Below are positions 1 to 7,172 of a stretch of 7,991 nucleotides of DNA, piece by piece. The DNA is taken from NCBI GenBank assembly GCA_002433675.1, contig DJIP01000289.1, forward strand, positions 1 through 7,991, read 5' to 3'. Under the pieces are notes generated by a model. It saw only the letters and a program-made list of their open reading frames with translations. It was not told the DNA's origin and made no database searches. This DNA comes from Halomonas halophila. Its GTDB lineage: Bacteria; Pseudomonadota; Gammaproteobacteria; Pseudomonadales; Halomonadaceae. The translations under genes and the position numbers were made by a program. How positions within the stretch are numbered: position 1 is the first letter of the stretch; each line of letters starts with the position of its first letter.

Positions 1-332
1 GAGCCGAAGTTGCCCTGGCCATCGACCAGCACGTGGCGCATCGAGAAGTCCTGGGCCATACGCACGATGGTGTCGTACACCGCACTGTCGCCATGGGGGT
101 GGTACTTACCGATCACGTCACCCACCACACGGGCAGACTTCTTGTATGGCTTGTTCCAGTCGTTACCCAGCTCGTGCATCGCAAACAGCACACGCCGATG
201 AACCGGCTTCAGGCCATCGCGCACGTCCGGCAGCGCTCGGCCGATGATCACGCTCATCGCGTAATCGAGGTACGACTGCTTCAGTTCGTCCTCGATATTG
301 ACTGGCAGAATCTCTCTGGCGATGTCACCCAT
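1..332 (-). CDS. gyrA: DNA gyrase subunit A, N-terminal part (3' end beyond window)
   Basis: GyrA is the breakage-reunion subunit of DNA gyrase, the cytoplasmic type II topoisomerase that adds negative supercoils. Only the first 110 codons are present; the gene runs off the left edge. Reading from ATG at 332, the protein opens [20 protein letters not shown] and continues with the family-defining stretches [10 protein letters not shown] (20-29), [16 protein letters not shown] (32-47), [20 protein letters not shown] (64-83) and LVDGQGNFG (102-110). Numbering is the same as in E. coli GyrA. The quinolone-resistance positions therefore read Ser83 (AGT) and Asp87 (GAC), the usual susceptible-type residues. 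A ribosome site AAAGGA lies 11 bases before the ATG (344-349). The catalytic tyrosine (about residue 122) is just outside the window. The gene lies downstream of the thioesterase gene in the same direction, but a 142-base gap with its own promoter-like element suggests separate transcription. Confidence 0.98.
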   Translation of the reverse strand, partial: MGDIAREILPVNIEDELKQSYLDYAMSVIIGRALPDVRDGLKPVHRRVLFAMHELGNDWNKPYKKSARVVGDVIGKYHPHGDSAVYDTIVRMAQDFSMRHVLVDGQGNFG

Positions 333-369
333 GGGTCGTCAAGTCCTTTGCACAGCAACAGGTAGGCGC

Positions 370-385
370 GTCACGCAGCCGTGAC
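370..385. repeat. Small inverted repeat in the gyrA leader
   Basis: A perfect 6-base inverted repeat (GTCACG, 4-base spacer, CGTGAC) lies 38-53 bases upstream of the gyrA start codon, inside the probable leader. It could form a short hairpin in the mRNA or be a protein-binding half-site pair. No T-run follows, so a terminator is unlikely. Its function is unknown. Confidence 0.35.
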
Positions 386-408
386 AAGGCGCACAAATAC
401 AGCGGCCT

Positions 409-417
409 AGCATACCA
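409..417 (-). promoter_or_regulatory. Possible gyrA promoter (extended -10)
   Basis: On the minus strand TGGTATGCT is an extended -10 (TG-N-TATGCT, 4 of 6 matches to TATAAT) about 77 bases upstream of the gyrA ATG. I see no good -35 at 16-18 bases, which extended -10 promoters can do without. This is inference from consensus only. No terminator separates it from the thioesterase gene, so some read-through into gyrA is possible. Confidence 0.35.
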
Positions 418-474
418 CCCTTGGGGCCTTTCGCGCAGCGTCTGTCGATGTGTCCGGCGCCTTTAGCGGTGCCG

Positions 475-894
475 TCATGACACCACCAGCGGTGCCAGGG
501 CATCACGCAACTCACCCTCGATTGCCACTGCGCTATTGCTGGCCACGTCCAGCAGCACGAAGGTCAGCTCGGCGCACGCCACCAGGGCGCCGTCGCCCCG
601 ACGCAGGATCTCATGGCGCATCTTGGCACTGCGTCCACCCAGCGCCGACAGACGGGTGGAGATGTCCAGCTCGTCACCGGCCACCGCCGCCTGGCGATAG
701 TCGATATTGAGATTGACCGCGACGAAGGCGACATCTCCCTTTCCCAGCCGAGACATCAGCGCCGGATGCTTGTCGAAATAGTCCCAACGCCCTTCCTCCA
801 TGAATTCCAGATAACGGGCGTGATTGACGTGGCCATAACCGTCCAGGTGGTAACCACGAACCTTCAGCGAAGTGGTGCTGATAGCGTCTTCCAT
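475..894 (-). CDS. Hotdog-fold acyl-CoA thioesterase (4HBT/YbgC-like)
   Basis: This is a small cytoplasmic thioesterase of the 4-hydroxybenzoyl-CoA thioesterase/YbgC family, which hydrolyses acyl-CoA or acyl-ACP thioesters; its substrate cannot be read from the sequence. From the chosen ATG at 894 it has 139 residues, a normal length for a single hotdog domain. The signature is YHLDGYGHVNHARYLEF (residues 15-31). It holds the catalytic-type Asp18 before GHVNHARY and is followed by the helix MEEGRWDYF. The strands VNLNIDYRQAAVAGDELDIST and SAKMRHEILRRGDGALVACAE then give the usual hotdog sheet. An upstream in-frame ATG at 909 would add five residues, but it has no ribosome site. AGGAG at 902-906 sits seven bases before the 894 ATG and decides the start. 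The gene is divergent from rdgC and upstream of gyrA. Assignment to the family is firm; the physiological role is unknown. Confidence 0.9.
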   Translation of the reverse strand: MEDAISTTSLKVRGYHLDGYGHVNHARYLEFMEEGRWDYFDKHPALMSRLGKGDVAFVAVNLNIDYRQAAVAGDELDISTRLSALGGRSAKMRHEILRRGDGALVACAELTFVLLDVASNSAVAIEGELRDALAPLVVS

Positions 895-901
895 GTCATT
901 G

Positions 902-906
902 CTCCT
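902..906 (-). promoter_or_regulatory. Ribosome binding site setting the thioesterase start
   Basis: AGGAG on the minus strand is followed by a 7-base spacer and the ATG at 894. It lies inside the reading frame of the alternative ATG at 909, so that longer start is unlikely. Confidence 0.8.
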
Positions 907-924
907 CATTTAAACTACTGTTTG

Positions 925-953
925 ATTCTGACCTCGCGCGGGCAAAGTGGCAA
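925..953 (-). promoter_or_regulatory. Probable sigma-70 promoter of the thioesterase gene
   Basis: On the minus strand TTGCCA (-35, 5 of 6 matches, 948-953), a 17-base spacer and CAGAAT (-10, 4 of 6 matches, 925-930) form a plausible housekeeping promoter. It would give a leader of roughly 25 bases before the ATG at 894. Together with the plus-strand rdgC promoter it makes this a divergent promoter region. Consensus match only. Confidence 0.45.
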
Positions 954-1043
954 CACTGTCACCAAAGAGGGACGGGCGCCGGCTAAACAGCCTGCTAGGC
1001 TTGGCCGCAACCCTGTTCAGTTGACCATTACGATGGCAGGCAA

Positions 1044-1073
1044 CTGGCACCCGAAGGGACCATTCGCCATAAT
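1044..1073 (+). promoter_or_regulatory. Probable sigma-70 promoter of rdgC and the genes after it
   Basis: CTGGCA (-35, 4 of 6 matches, 1044-1049), an 18-base spacer and CATAAT (-10, 5 of 6 matches, 1068-1073) lie 31 bases before the rdgC ATG, giving a leader of about 24 bases. A better -35 hexamer, TTGACC at 1021, has no -10 at normal spacing. Because the five downstream genes are closely spaced, this may be the main promoter for the whole array. That is inference. Confidence 0.45.
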
Positions 1074-1103
1074 GTGCCTCCTTTTTGACCCGAGAATTGC
1101 TCC

Positions 1104-2054
1104 ATGTGGTTCAAGCACTTGCACCTCTACCGTCTGCACGACGCCAGCACCCTGGACAGCGAGCAGCTGGAGACGGCCCTCGCCGAACAGGCCTTCCGCC
1201 CGCTCGGCGGCACCGAAGCCCGCCGCATCGGCTGGACGACCCCTGCCGGGCGAGGTAGCGATCGCTACCTCCACGAACTGCAGGGCCAGCGTTTGATGAC
1301 CGCGCTGCGCCAGGAGCGCATCCTGCCCGCCTCGGTGGTAAGGGAAGAAGTGGACGAGCGCGTCGAGGTCATCGAGACCCAGGAAAGCCGCAAGCTACGC
1401 CGCCAGGAGAAGCAGGCGATCAAGGAGCAGGTCTACGAGGAACTGCTGCCCAGGGCCTTCGTGCGCAGCCAGAAGACGGACCTCTGGTGGGATACTCGGC
1501 GAAACTTGATCGCCGTCAACAGCTCCAGCCGAAAGCGCGCCGAGGAGCTGCTGGATCTATTGCGCGAGTCCCTGGGCAGCCTCAAGGTAACGCCGTTGTC
1601 GGCTCAGACACTGCCGATTCGCGCCATGACCACCTGGCTCAACGACGCCTCCACGCGCCCCGCCGACATGTTGCTCGGCGACCAGGTCGAGCTCAAGGCC
1701 AAGGGCGACGACGGTGTCCTCAAGGCACGCCAGGTGGATCTGGACGGCGACGACATTCAGCAACTGCTGGAAAGCGGTCGACAGGCCAGCAAGTTGGCGC
1801 TGGGCATGGAGGGACGCCTGCGCTTCGTGCTCCACGACGACCTGGCCGTCAAGTCCCTGGCCTTCGATGACGCCCTGATCGACGAAGCCAATCAGGCAGA
1901 TGACGGCGACGATGCCGTGCTGCGCATGGAAACCGACTTCATTCTGATGGCCCAGACTCTGGGCGAAAGCGTCGACCGCCTGATCGACTGGCTGGGCGGC
2001 GAAGCCCAGAGTTCTTCCGTTACGGCTACTGACCTCACTGCGACGACACCATGA
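1104..2054 (+). CDS. rdgC: Recombination-associated protein RdgC
   Basis: RdgC is a nucleoid-associated protein that forms a ring-shaped dimer on double-stranded DNA and limits RecA filament activity. The 316-residue product follows E. coli RdgC (303 residues) from end to end. It starts MWFKHLHLYRL and has the conserved basic helix SRKLRRQEKQAIKEQV (95-110). It then has LLPRAF (114-119) followed by LWWDT, the segment LLRESLGSL, and the C-terminal block DFILMAQTLGESVDRLIDWL ending GGEAQ (298-302). The only addition is a polar tail of about 14 residues after GGEAQ, where the E. coli protein ends. The ATG at 1104 matches the family's usual N-terminus. Its ribosome site is weak (GAGAA at 1092-1096). 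The stop codon overlaps the next gene's start (ATGA), which suggests translational coupling. Confidence 0.96.
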   Translation: MWFKHLHLYRLHDASTLDSEQLETALAEQAFRPLGGTEARRIGWTTPAGRGSDRYLHELQGQRLMTALRQERILPASVVREEVDERVEVIETQESRKLRRQEKQAIKEQVYEELLPRAFVRSQKTDLWWDTRRNLIAVNSSSRKRAEELLDLLRESLGSLKVTPLSAQTLPIRAMTTWLNDASTRPADMLLGDQVELKAKGDDGVLKARQVDLDGDDIQQLLESGRQASKLALGMEGRLRFVLHDDLAVKSLAFDDALIDEANQADDGDDAVLRMETDFILMAQTLGESVDRLIDWLGGEAQSSSVTATDLTATTP

Positions 2055-3220
2055 CTTCGACATCCGATGCCCCGCAGGATCCCTGGCACGATATTCGCCC
2101 CTATCAGGACGACGAGGTGGCGGCGACGCTGACTCGCCTGGCAGAGGACCCGGAGCTGCTGAGCGCCCTGACCCGCTACCGGCTGCCGCGCCTTTCCCGC
2201 ATGACGCCGCGCCTGTCACGCACTCTGGCCAGCTGGGCGATCAAGCGCGAGACCCGCGACGTCACCAGCGTGACCGCGTTTCAGCAACGCATCGCGGCCT
2301 ATATGCAGCGCATGCTGAAGACCTCCACCGACGACTTTCGCGTCGACGGCCTCGATCGTCTGGACCCCGGTACCGCCTACCTGTTTATCGGCAACCATCG
2401 CGATATCTCGCTGGATCCGGCCTTCGTCAACTATGCGCTGTACCTTGCCGGTCGCAACACCGTACGCATCGCCATCGGTGACAACCTGCTCAAGAAGCCC
2501 TACGTCACCGACCTGATGCGGCTCAACAAGAGCTTCATCGTGCCGCGTAGTGCTCGCGGCAAGCGCGCCATGCTGCAGGCCTACCACAAGCTGTCGAGCT
2601 ACATTCGCCACTCCATTCAGGACGACAATCACTCGATCTGGATGGCTCAGCGCGAAGGCCGGGCCAAGGACGGCATCGATCGTACCGACCCTGCAATCAT
2701 CAAGATGATGACCATGGCCCACCGTGCCGACAACCGTCACGCCCCGCTGGGGGAAGGCATCGAGGCCCTGCGCCTGGTGCCGGTGTCGATCAGCTACGAG
2801 TACGACCCCTGCGACGTGCAGAAGGCCAGGGAACTGAAAGCCGTCAGTGAAGACGGCAGCTACAACAAGAGCGAATTCGAGGACATCAGCTCCATCGTCG
2901 CCGGCATCACCGGCCACAAGGGGCGTGTCCATCTGCGCTTCGGCACGCCGATCGACCGCAGCTTCGATACCCCGGAAGCGGTCGCTGCCGAGATCGACCG
3001 CCAGGTGCTGAATGGCTATCACCTCTTCCCCAGCCACCATCTGGCGCTAGAGGCCCTGGGCACCCATCCAGAGCTGGTCGACCTGTCCGAGGTGTCAGAG
3101 GCCGACCGCGATCGATTTGCGCAACGTCTTTCCGAGGTCCCGGAAGACCTCAGATCCTGGTGGCTGGCCCAGTACGCCAACCCTGTCATCAACTGCGCGC
3201 GGAGCGAGCCTTCGTCGTGA
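2051..3220 (+). CDS. Glycerolipid acyltransferase-family protein (PlsC/PlsB-like)
   Basis: This is a member of the 1-acylglycerol-3-phosphate/glycerol-3-phosphate acyltransferase superfamily, which moves acyl chains onto phospholipid precursors. The protein has 389 residues. The four family blocks appear in order. Block I is GNHRDISLDP (114-123), block II NKSFIVPRSARG (159-170), block III QREGRAKDG (200-208) and block IV LVPVSISYEYDP (242-253). Residues 1-100 form a charged helical N-terminal region, and no membrane span is evident. Block I is odd: the spacing from His116 to Asp122 is HX5D, not the usual HX4D, although Asp118 lies nearby. The longer size and the EGR and YEYDP blocks recall PlsB more than short PlsC enzymes. 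The true acceptor is unknown. The start shares four bases with the rdgC stop, and the end shares four bases with the transporter start; no separate ribosome site is obvious. Confidence 0.85.
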   Translation: MTSTSDAPQDPWHDIRPYQDDEVAATLTRLAEDPELLSALTRYRLPRLSRMTPRLSRTLASWAIKRETRDVTSVTAFQQRIAAYMQRMLKTSTDDFRVDGLDRLDPGTAYLFIGNHRDISLDPAFVNYALYLAGRNTVRIAIGDNLLKKPYVTDLMRLNKSFIVPRSARGKRAMLQAYHKLSSYIRHSIQDDNHSIWMAQREGRAKDGIDRTDPAIIKMMTMAHRADNRHAPLGEGIEALRLVPVSISYEYDPCDVQKARELKAVSEDGSYNKSEFEDISSIVAGITGHKGRVHLRFGTPIDRSFDTPEAVAAEIDRQVLNGYHLFPSHHLALEALGTHPELVDLSEVSEADRDRFAQRLSEVPEDLRSWWLAQYANPVINCARSEPSS

Positions 3221-4392
3221 GCCAGAAAAGCCAGCCGGGGCGCTCCAGACACGCCTTTGCCTGGACGGCCCAGGGCGTCACCCTGATCGGTGCCGGCGTG
3301 GACCTTGTCGTCGGCGTGCTCAAACTGGTCACCGGTGTGATCGTCGGTTCGGCCGCACTGATCGCCGACGGCATCCATTCCTTTTCGGATATCCTCACCG
3401 ACGCCTTCGTGCTGGCGGCCACCCACTATGGTCGCCAGGCGCCAGACCGCGACCACCCTTATGGCCACGGCCGCATCGAGACCCTGGCGACGCTGTGGCT
3501 CGGCAGTGTGCTGATCTTTGTCGCCGGCGCCATCGCCTGGTCGAGCGTCGAACGCCTGCTCGATCACGCTCCAAGCGCCGCACCCGGCCTCGTTGCCATC
3601 GCCGTGGCCGTGGTCTCACTGCTGGCCAAGGAAGCGATCTACCACTACACCCTGCGCGCTGCGCGCCGCTTCGACTCATCGCTACTCGAGGCCAACGCCT
3701 GGCACTCACGCACCGATGCCATGTCTACCCTGGTGGTACTGGTTGGCCTGGTGGCCGGCCAGTTCGGCGTCGGCTGGATGGACGCGGTGGCCGCCATCGT
3801 GGTCGGCCTGATGGTGGGCTGGGTCGGAGGGCGGCTGATGTGGCAATCTTCGCGGGAGCTGATCGACACCGCCCTGCCGATAGAGGAACAGCGAGCCATG
3901 CGTCAGATGGCGGAGTCGGTGCCGGGCGTCAAGAGCGTGCACGATCTGCGCACCCGCCAACTCGGAAGCGACGTCGTGCTCGACCTGCATATCGTGGTCG
4001 CCCCCAGGGTCACGGTGTCCGAAGCCCACGAGATCGGCAATGCGGTCAGTCGACAGCTACGCGAAGCGCACACCCGCCTGAAGGATGTCACCTTCCACAT
4101 CGACCCCGAGGACGACGAAGGACAGACCGAACACAGCCTGCGCCCGGGCTTGCCGCTACGCGAGGAGATCGAGCAACTGCTGGATGAGCGCTGGTCGCAT
4201 CAGCGTGCCTGGCAACACCGGACGGCGCTGAACCTGCACTATTTGGATGACCGCATCGACATTTCGTTGTACGTTGACTCTGATATCCATCATGGGGATC
4301 TCGATGAATTGGCTCATCAATTGTGCCGAGACCTCGACACCCTGCCCTGGGTGGGCCAACTCAAGCTGTGGCAAGGGCCCGGCAAGGCCTGA
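3217..4392 (+). CDS. Cation diffusion facilitator (zinc-type) with extra C-terminal domain
   Basis: This is an inner-membrane CDF antiporter that exports divalent metal, most likely Zn2+, in exchange for protons. From GTG 3217 it has 391 residues against about 300 for E. coli FieF. The transport site has HSFSD in TM2 (His54, Asp58) and HSRTD in TM5 (His163, Asp167), the HX3D/HX3D pattern of zinc-type CDFs. The loop site reads DRDHPYGHG (Asp77, His80, His84). The cytoplasmic dimer domain keeps all FieF-like ligands: HDLRTRQ (His242), LDLH (His258), SEAH (His271) and FHIDP (His294, Asp296). Residues about 313-386 form an additional domain that looks like a second copy of that fold without the ligands. 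The start is GTG overlapping the previous stop (GTGA), with GGAG 12 bases upstream. The first in-frame ATG lies far inside the gene, after TM5 begins. A GTG at 3160 would add 19 residues but overlap the previous gene by 61 bases. Confidence 0.93.
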   Translation: MSQKSQPGRSRHAFAWTAQGVTLIGAGVDLVVGVLKLVTGVIVGSAALIADGIHSFSDILTDAFVLAATHYGRQAPDRDHPYGHGRIETLATLWLGSVLIFVAGAIAWSSVERLLDHAPSAAPGLVAIAVAVVSLLAKEAIYHYTLRAARRFDSSLLEANAWHSRTDAMSTLVVLVGLVAGQFGVGWMDAVAAIVVGLMVGWVGGRLMWQSSRELIDTALPIEEQRAMRQMAESVPGVKSVHDLRTRQLGSDVVLDLHIVVAPRVTVSEAHEIGNAVSRQLREAHTRLKDVTFHIDPEDDEGQTEHSLRPGLPLREEIEQLLDERWSHQRAWQHRTALNLHYLDDRIDISLYVDSDIHHGDLDELAHQLCRDLDTLPWVGQLKLWQGPGKA

Positions 4393-4416
4393 CCTCCGCC
4401 CGGCTTGGAACTCGCC

Positions 4417-5127
4417 ATGAGCCCAGATGCCGTCTTGTCTCGCCCGTCTCGCCGCCGCCCCCCTTCCTGGCTCGCCTGGGGGACTTCGAGCCTGTTGGGC
4501 GCCTTCCTGGTGCTGGCACCCGCACCGGTGGACGCGACGCTCGACCATGCGCGAATGCGCGCGGCCATGAGCGCCGAGTACGGCAGTCAGGGGGTAAGAG
4601 ATCTGGACGAATGGCTCAACCTGATCGATCGCCTGAGAGGCGCCGACCTTCGGACCCAGCTACGCGACGTCAACGACTTCTTCAATCGCAAGATGCAGTG
4701 GCTCGAGGACCGCACCATCTGGCGCCAGAGCGACTACTGGGCTACTCCCATCGAATCGCTGGGACGCGGCGCAGGCGACTGCGAGGACTACTCCATCGCC
4801 AAGTATGTAACCCTCAAGGAACTCGGCATACCCATCAGCAAGTTGCGCATGATCTATGTGCGTGCTCGACTGGGCCGTAGCCAGGTCACCCAGGCCCATA
4901 TGGTGCTCGGCTACTACGAGACGCCAGGCGCCGAGCCCCTGATTCTCGACAACATTGCCGCCGGCATTTCCCGGGCCAGCCTGCGCACCGACCTGGACCC
5001 GCTATTCAGCTTCAACAGCAGTGGCCTGTGGGCGGGTGGAACCACCCAATCGCGGGCAGATCCCCTGGCGCGCCTGTCGCGCTGGCGAAATGCCATCGAT
5101 CGCATGCGCCAACAGGGAATCCAGTGA
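4417..5127 (+). CDS. lapG: LapG-type periplasmic transglutaminase-like cysteine protease
   Basis: LapG is the calcium-dependent periplasmic protease that cuts the N-terminal region of LapA-type adhesins after a double-alanine site, releasing them from the cell surface. The 236-residue product has an export signal: a basic stretch RPSRRRPPS (9-17), a hydrophobic core WLAWGTSSLLGAFLVLAPA (18-36), and probable cleavage after Ala40. The catalytic residues follow the bacterial transglutaminase-like order: Cys122 in GAGDCEDYSIAK, His161 in TQAHMVLGYY and Asp178 in LILDN. Asp121 and Glu123 flank the cysteine, as do the calcium ligands of known LapG. ATG 4417 is chosen because GGA at 4407-4409 is seven bases upstream; a TTG at 4405 would add four residues. 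The gene starts 24 bases after the transporter, and lapD follows 33 bases later, the usual lapG-lapD pairing. Confidence 0.94.
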   Translation: MSPDAVLSRPSRRRPPSWLAWGTSSLLGAFLVLAPAPVDATLDHARMRAAMSAEYGSQGVRDLDEWLNLIDRLRGADLRTQLRDVNDFFNRKMQWLEDRTIWRQSDYWATPIESLGRGAGDCEDYSIAKYVTLKELGIPISKLRMIYVRARLGRSQVTQAHMVLGYYETPGAEPLILDNIAAGISRASLRTDLDPLFSFNSSGLWAGGTTQSRADPLARLSRWRNAIDRMRQQGIQ

Positions 5128-5160
5128 CATCATGCCAATCCTTCATCTAGAGACGTCGCC

Positions 5161-7089
5161 ATGTCGTTGATCAAACAACTCTGGCTCGCCATCATCGCCA
5201 TCCTGCTGGTTGCCCTGATCGGCAGTCTGATGGTGGCCGTATCGGGCAGCCGCGCCTACATCGAAAAAGAAATACTGATCAAGAATGCGGACAACGCCAA
5301 TGCCCTGGCGCTGAGCATGAGCCAGATGCCTGACAAGGATGAAGTGACGCTGGAGCTTTTGATCTCGGCCCAGTTCGACACCGGCCACTACCGCAAGATC
5401 CAGCTGCTGGACACCCAGGACAGGCCGATCATTCGTCGCGTCTCTTCCGCCCCCGAGGATACTGGCGTACCGGGATGGTTCCGTGAGCTGGTCGCCTTCG
5501 AGGTCCCCGCCGGCACCGCGGTCATCCAGGATGGCTGGCAGCAGCTTGGCACCTTGCAACTCGAAAGCGCACATGGCTTCGCCTACCAGTCGCTGTGGCA
5601 GAGCACCCTGCGCATGGCCGCCTGGTTCGTGGCTGCAGGAGCCCTCAGCCTGCTGATCGCCTACCTGCTGGTACGCCATATCCGCACCCCGCTGAAGACC
5701 CTGACGCGCCAGGCCAACGATATCGGCCAGCGTCGATTCACCGTCGCCCCGCTGCCCCGCACGCTGGAACTGCGCGAAGTGTCCAACGCCATGAACCGGC
5801 TGTCGGAAAGCGTGCGCGAGATGCTCCAGCGCGAGAGCGAGCAGATCGACCGGTTACGCCGCCAGTTGCTGCACGACGCGGTGACCGGGGCCTTGACCCG
5901 GGAAGCCTTTATCGACCGTCTCAACTACAGCCTCGAGCAACAGGGTGAATCCAGCTACGGCGTGGTGGCGATGATCCGCGCCACCGACCTGGCCGCGCTC
6001 AACGAGCGTCGCGGCCACTTGCACACCAATGGCATGCTCAGCGACCTTTGCCAACGTCTGACCGCCATCGCCGAGGCCCATGGCGAAGGCTACGTGGGTC
6101 GCCTCAATGGCAGCGACTTCGCCCTTATGCTGTGCGGCAACGTCGACGAAAGCTGGGCCCGCGAGCGGCTGGAAGATAATCTCTCGACCCTGGCCGAACA
6201 GAACGCTCCGGTGCTGCGGCTGCCCGCTGCTCTGGCGACCTACCACCACGGCCAGGAGCGCACCACCCTGATGGCGGCACTGGATGGCGCCCTGTCGCTG
6301 GCCGAAACTCGCTCGGGACAGGCGATCGAATCCTGCCACAATGTGGAACAGGAAACGCTCTACCACAGCCGTGCCGAGTGGCGCTCCTCGCTGGTCGACG
6401 CGATGGAGCACGGCGTGCTGCTGGGGCAGTATCCGGTGCTGGATCGACGCGGGCAGCTGCTGCATCACGAGGCCCCTGCTCGACTCAACATCAAGGGCGA
6501 ATGGCGTCAGGCGGGTGTCTTCATGCCCTGGATCGCCCGTCTGCGCCTCCACGACAGCCTGGATATCAAGGTGATCGATGCCGCCCTCGACACCATCCAT
6601 CACCACCGGCAGCCGCTGGGCATCAACCTGTCCCATGCCGCCATCACCCAGCCCAATGTGGTGATCGCCCTGCAGCAACGACTCAGCGCCCGCCCGGACT
6701 CGGCCCCCTTCCTATGGATCGAGGTGCCGGAGTCGATCGCCCGAAGCGATCTCGAGAGCTTCCGTTATCTGTGCCAGTCGCTGGCCCCCTTTGGCTGCCA
6801 TCTAGGCATGGAACACGTCGGTGCGGCCTTCCGCCAGCTGGGAGATCTGCAGGATCTTGGGCTGTCCTACATCAAGATCGACGCCACCCTCTGTCGTGGC
6901 GTGTCGGAGCGGCCGGAGCAGCAGACCATTCTCAGGGGCATGGCAACCCTGTGCCATTCGCTGGCGATCCAGGCCATCGCCGAGGGCATCGACGAGGATC
7001 GCGATATCGACACCCTGTTCGACCTGGGCCTGGACGGTGTCACCGGCCCCGCCGTGTCCGCCAGGATGGAGCCTGACAGGCATGCGTGA
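5161..7089 (+). CDS. lapD: LapD c-di-GMP receptor (degenerate GGDEF-EAL)
   Basis: LapD is an inner-membrane receptor that, with c-di-GMP bound to its EAL domain, holds LapG through its periplasmic domain and protects the surface adhesin. The 642-residue order is TM1 (6-28), periplasmic LapD/MoxY-like domain (29-152), TM2 (153-172), HAMP and signalling helix (173-235), GGDEF domain (236-390) and EAL domain (405-635). The GGDEF motif is NGSDF (316-320). EAL reads EAP (437-439), and the metal-binding DDFG is replaced by EHVG (551-554), so neither cyclase nor phosphodiesterase activity is expected. Asn489 (INLS), Glu521, Lys572 (IKID) and Glu608 (AEGID) remain, consistent with ligand binding. Trp126 in DGWQQLGTL matches the periplasmic tryptophan known LapD proteins use to contact LapG. 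The ribosome site is weak (AGAGAC about nine bases before ATG). A strong terminator lies 54 bases after the stop. Confidence 0.95.
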   Translation: MSLIKQLWLAIIAILLVALIGSLMVAVSGSRAYIEKEILIKNADNANALALSMSQMPDKDEVTLELLISAQFDTGHYRKIQLLDTQDRPIIRRVSSAPEDTGVPGWFRELVAFEVPAGTAVIQDGWQQLGTLQLESAHGFAYQSLWQSTLRMAAWFVAAGALSLLIAYLLVRHIRTPLKTLTRQANDIGQRRFTVAPLPRTLELREVSNAMNRLSESVREMLQRESEQIDRLRRQLLHDAVTGALTREAFIDRLNYSLEQQGESSYGVVAMIRATDLAALNERRGHLHTNGMLSDLCQRLTAIAEAHGEGYVGRLNGSDFALMLCGNVDESWARERLEDNLSTLAEQNAPVLRLPAALATYHHGQERTTLMAALDGALSLAETRSGQAIESCHNVEQETLYHSRAEWRSSLVDAMEHGVLLGQYPVLDRRGQLLHHEAPARLNIKGEWRQAGVFMPWIARLRLHDSLDIKVIDAALDTIHHHRQPLGINLSHAAITQPNVVIALQQRLSARPDSAPFLWIEVPESIARSDLESFRYLCQSLAPFGCHLGMEHVGAAFRQLGDLQDLGLSYIKIDATLCRGVSERPEQQTILRGMATLCHSLAIQAIAEGIDEDRDIDTLFDLGLDGVTGPAVSARMEPDRHA

Positions 7090-7142
7090 GCGTCGAAGCA
7101 ACAGGACACACCGCGGAAAGTGCCAAGGCAAAGAAACACAGC

Positions 7143-7168
7143 AAAGGGCCACCCGAAGGTGGCCCTTT
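7143..7168. terminator. Bidirectional terminator between lapD and the convergent small gene
   Basis: AAAGGGCCACC, the tetraloop CGAA and GGTGGCCCTTT form a perfect 11-base stem. The A/T ends give U-rich 3' flanks on both strands: TTTGTGTT on plus, and TTTGCTGTGTTTCTTTG on minus. It lies between two convergent genes and probably ends both transcripts. Confidence 0.9.
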
Positions 7169-7172
7169 GTGT

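Noticed and set aside
483..490. A Chi-like octamer (GCTGGTGG on the minus strand)
   Set aside because: A single copy in about 8 kb of GC-rich DNA is expected by chance. The link to rdgC nearby is not evidence of function.
892..909. ATG at 909 as the thioesterase start
   Set aside because: It has no ribosome site upstream, while AGGAG lies at ideal spacing before the ATG at 894.
1000..1012. Short inverted repeat AGCCT-GCT-AGGCT in the divergent promoter region, considered as an operator
   Set aside because: Five-base arms are too short to separate from chance, and no regulator gene is adjacent.
613..1296. A 227-codon plus-strand open frame across the thioesterase and rdgC start
   Set aside because: It covers the antisense of the thioesterase, the divergent promoter region and an out-of-frame part of rdgC. 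It is chance openness.
2216..3040. A 274-codon minus-strand open frame opposite the acyltransferase gene
   Set aside because: It is antisense to a gene with all four family blocks. The translation has no motif and the start has no convincing ribosome site. The same holds for minus-strand frames at 1557-2219 and 5854-6678.
3117..4187. A 356-codon plus-strand open frame overlapping the transporter gene
   Set aside because: It is a different frame of the CDF coding region, extremely rich in Arg, Pro and Gly, with no recognisable motif. It is a by-product of GC-rich codon use.
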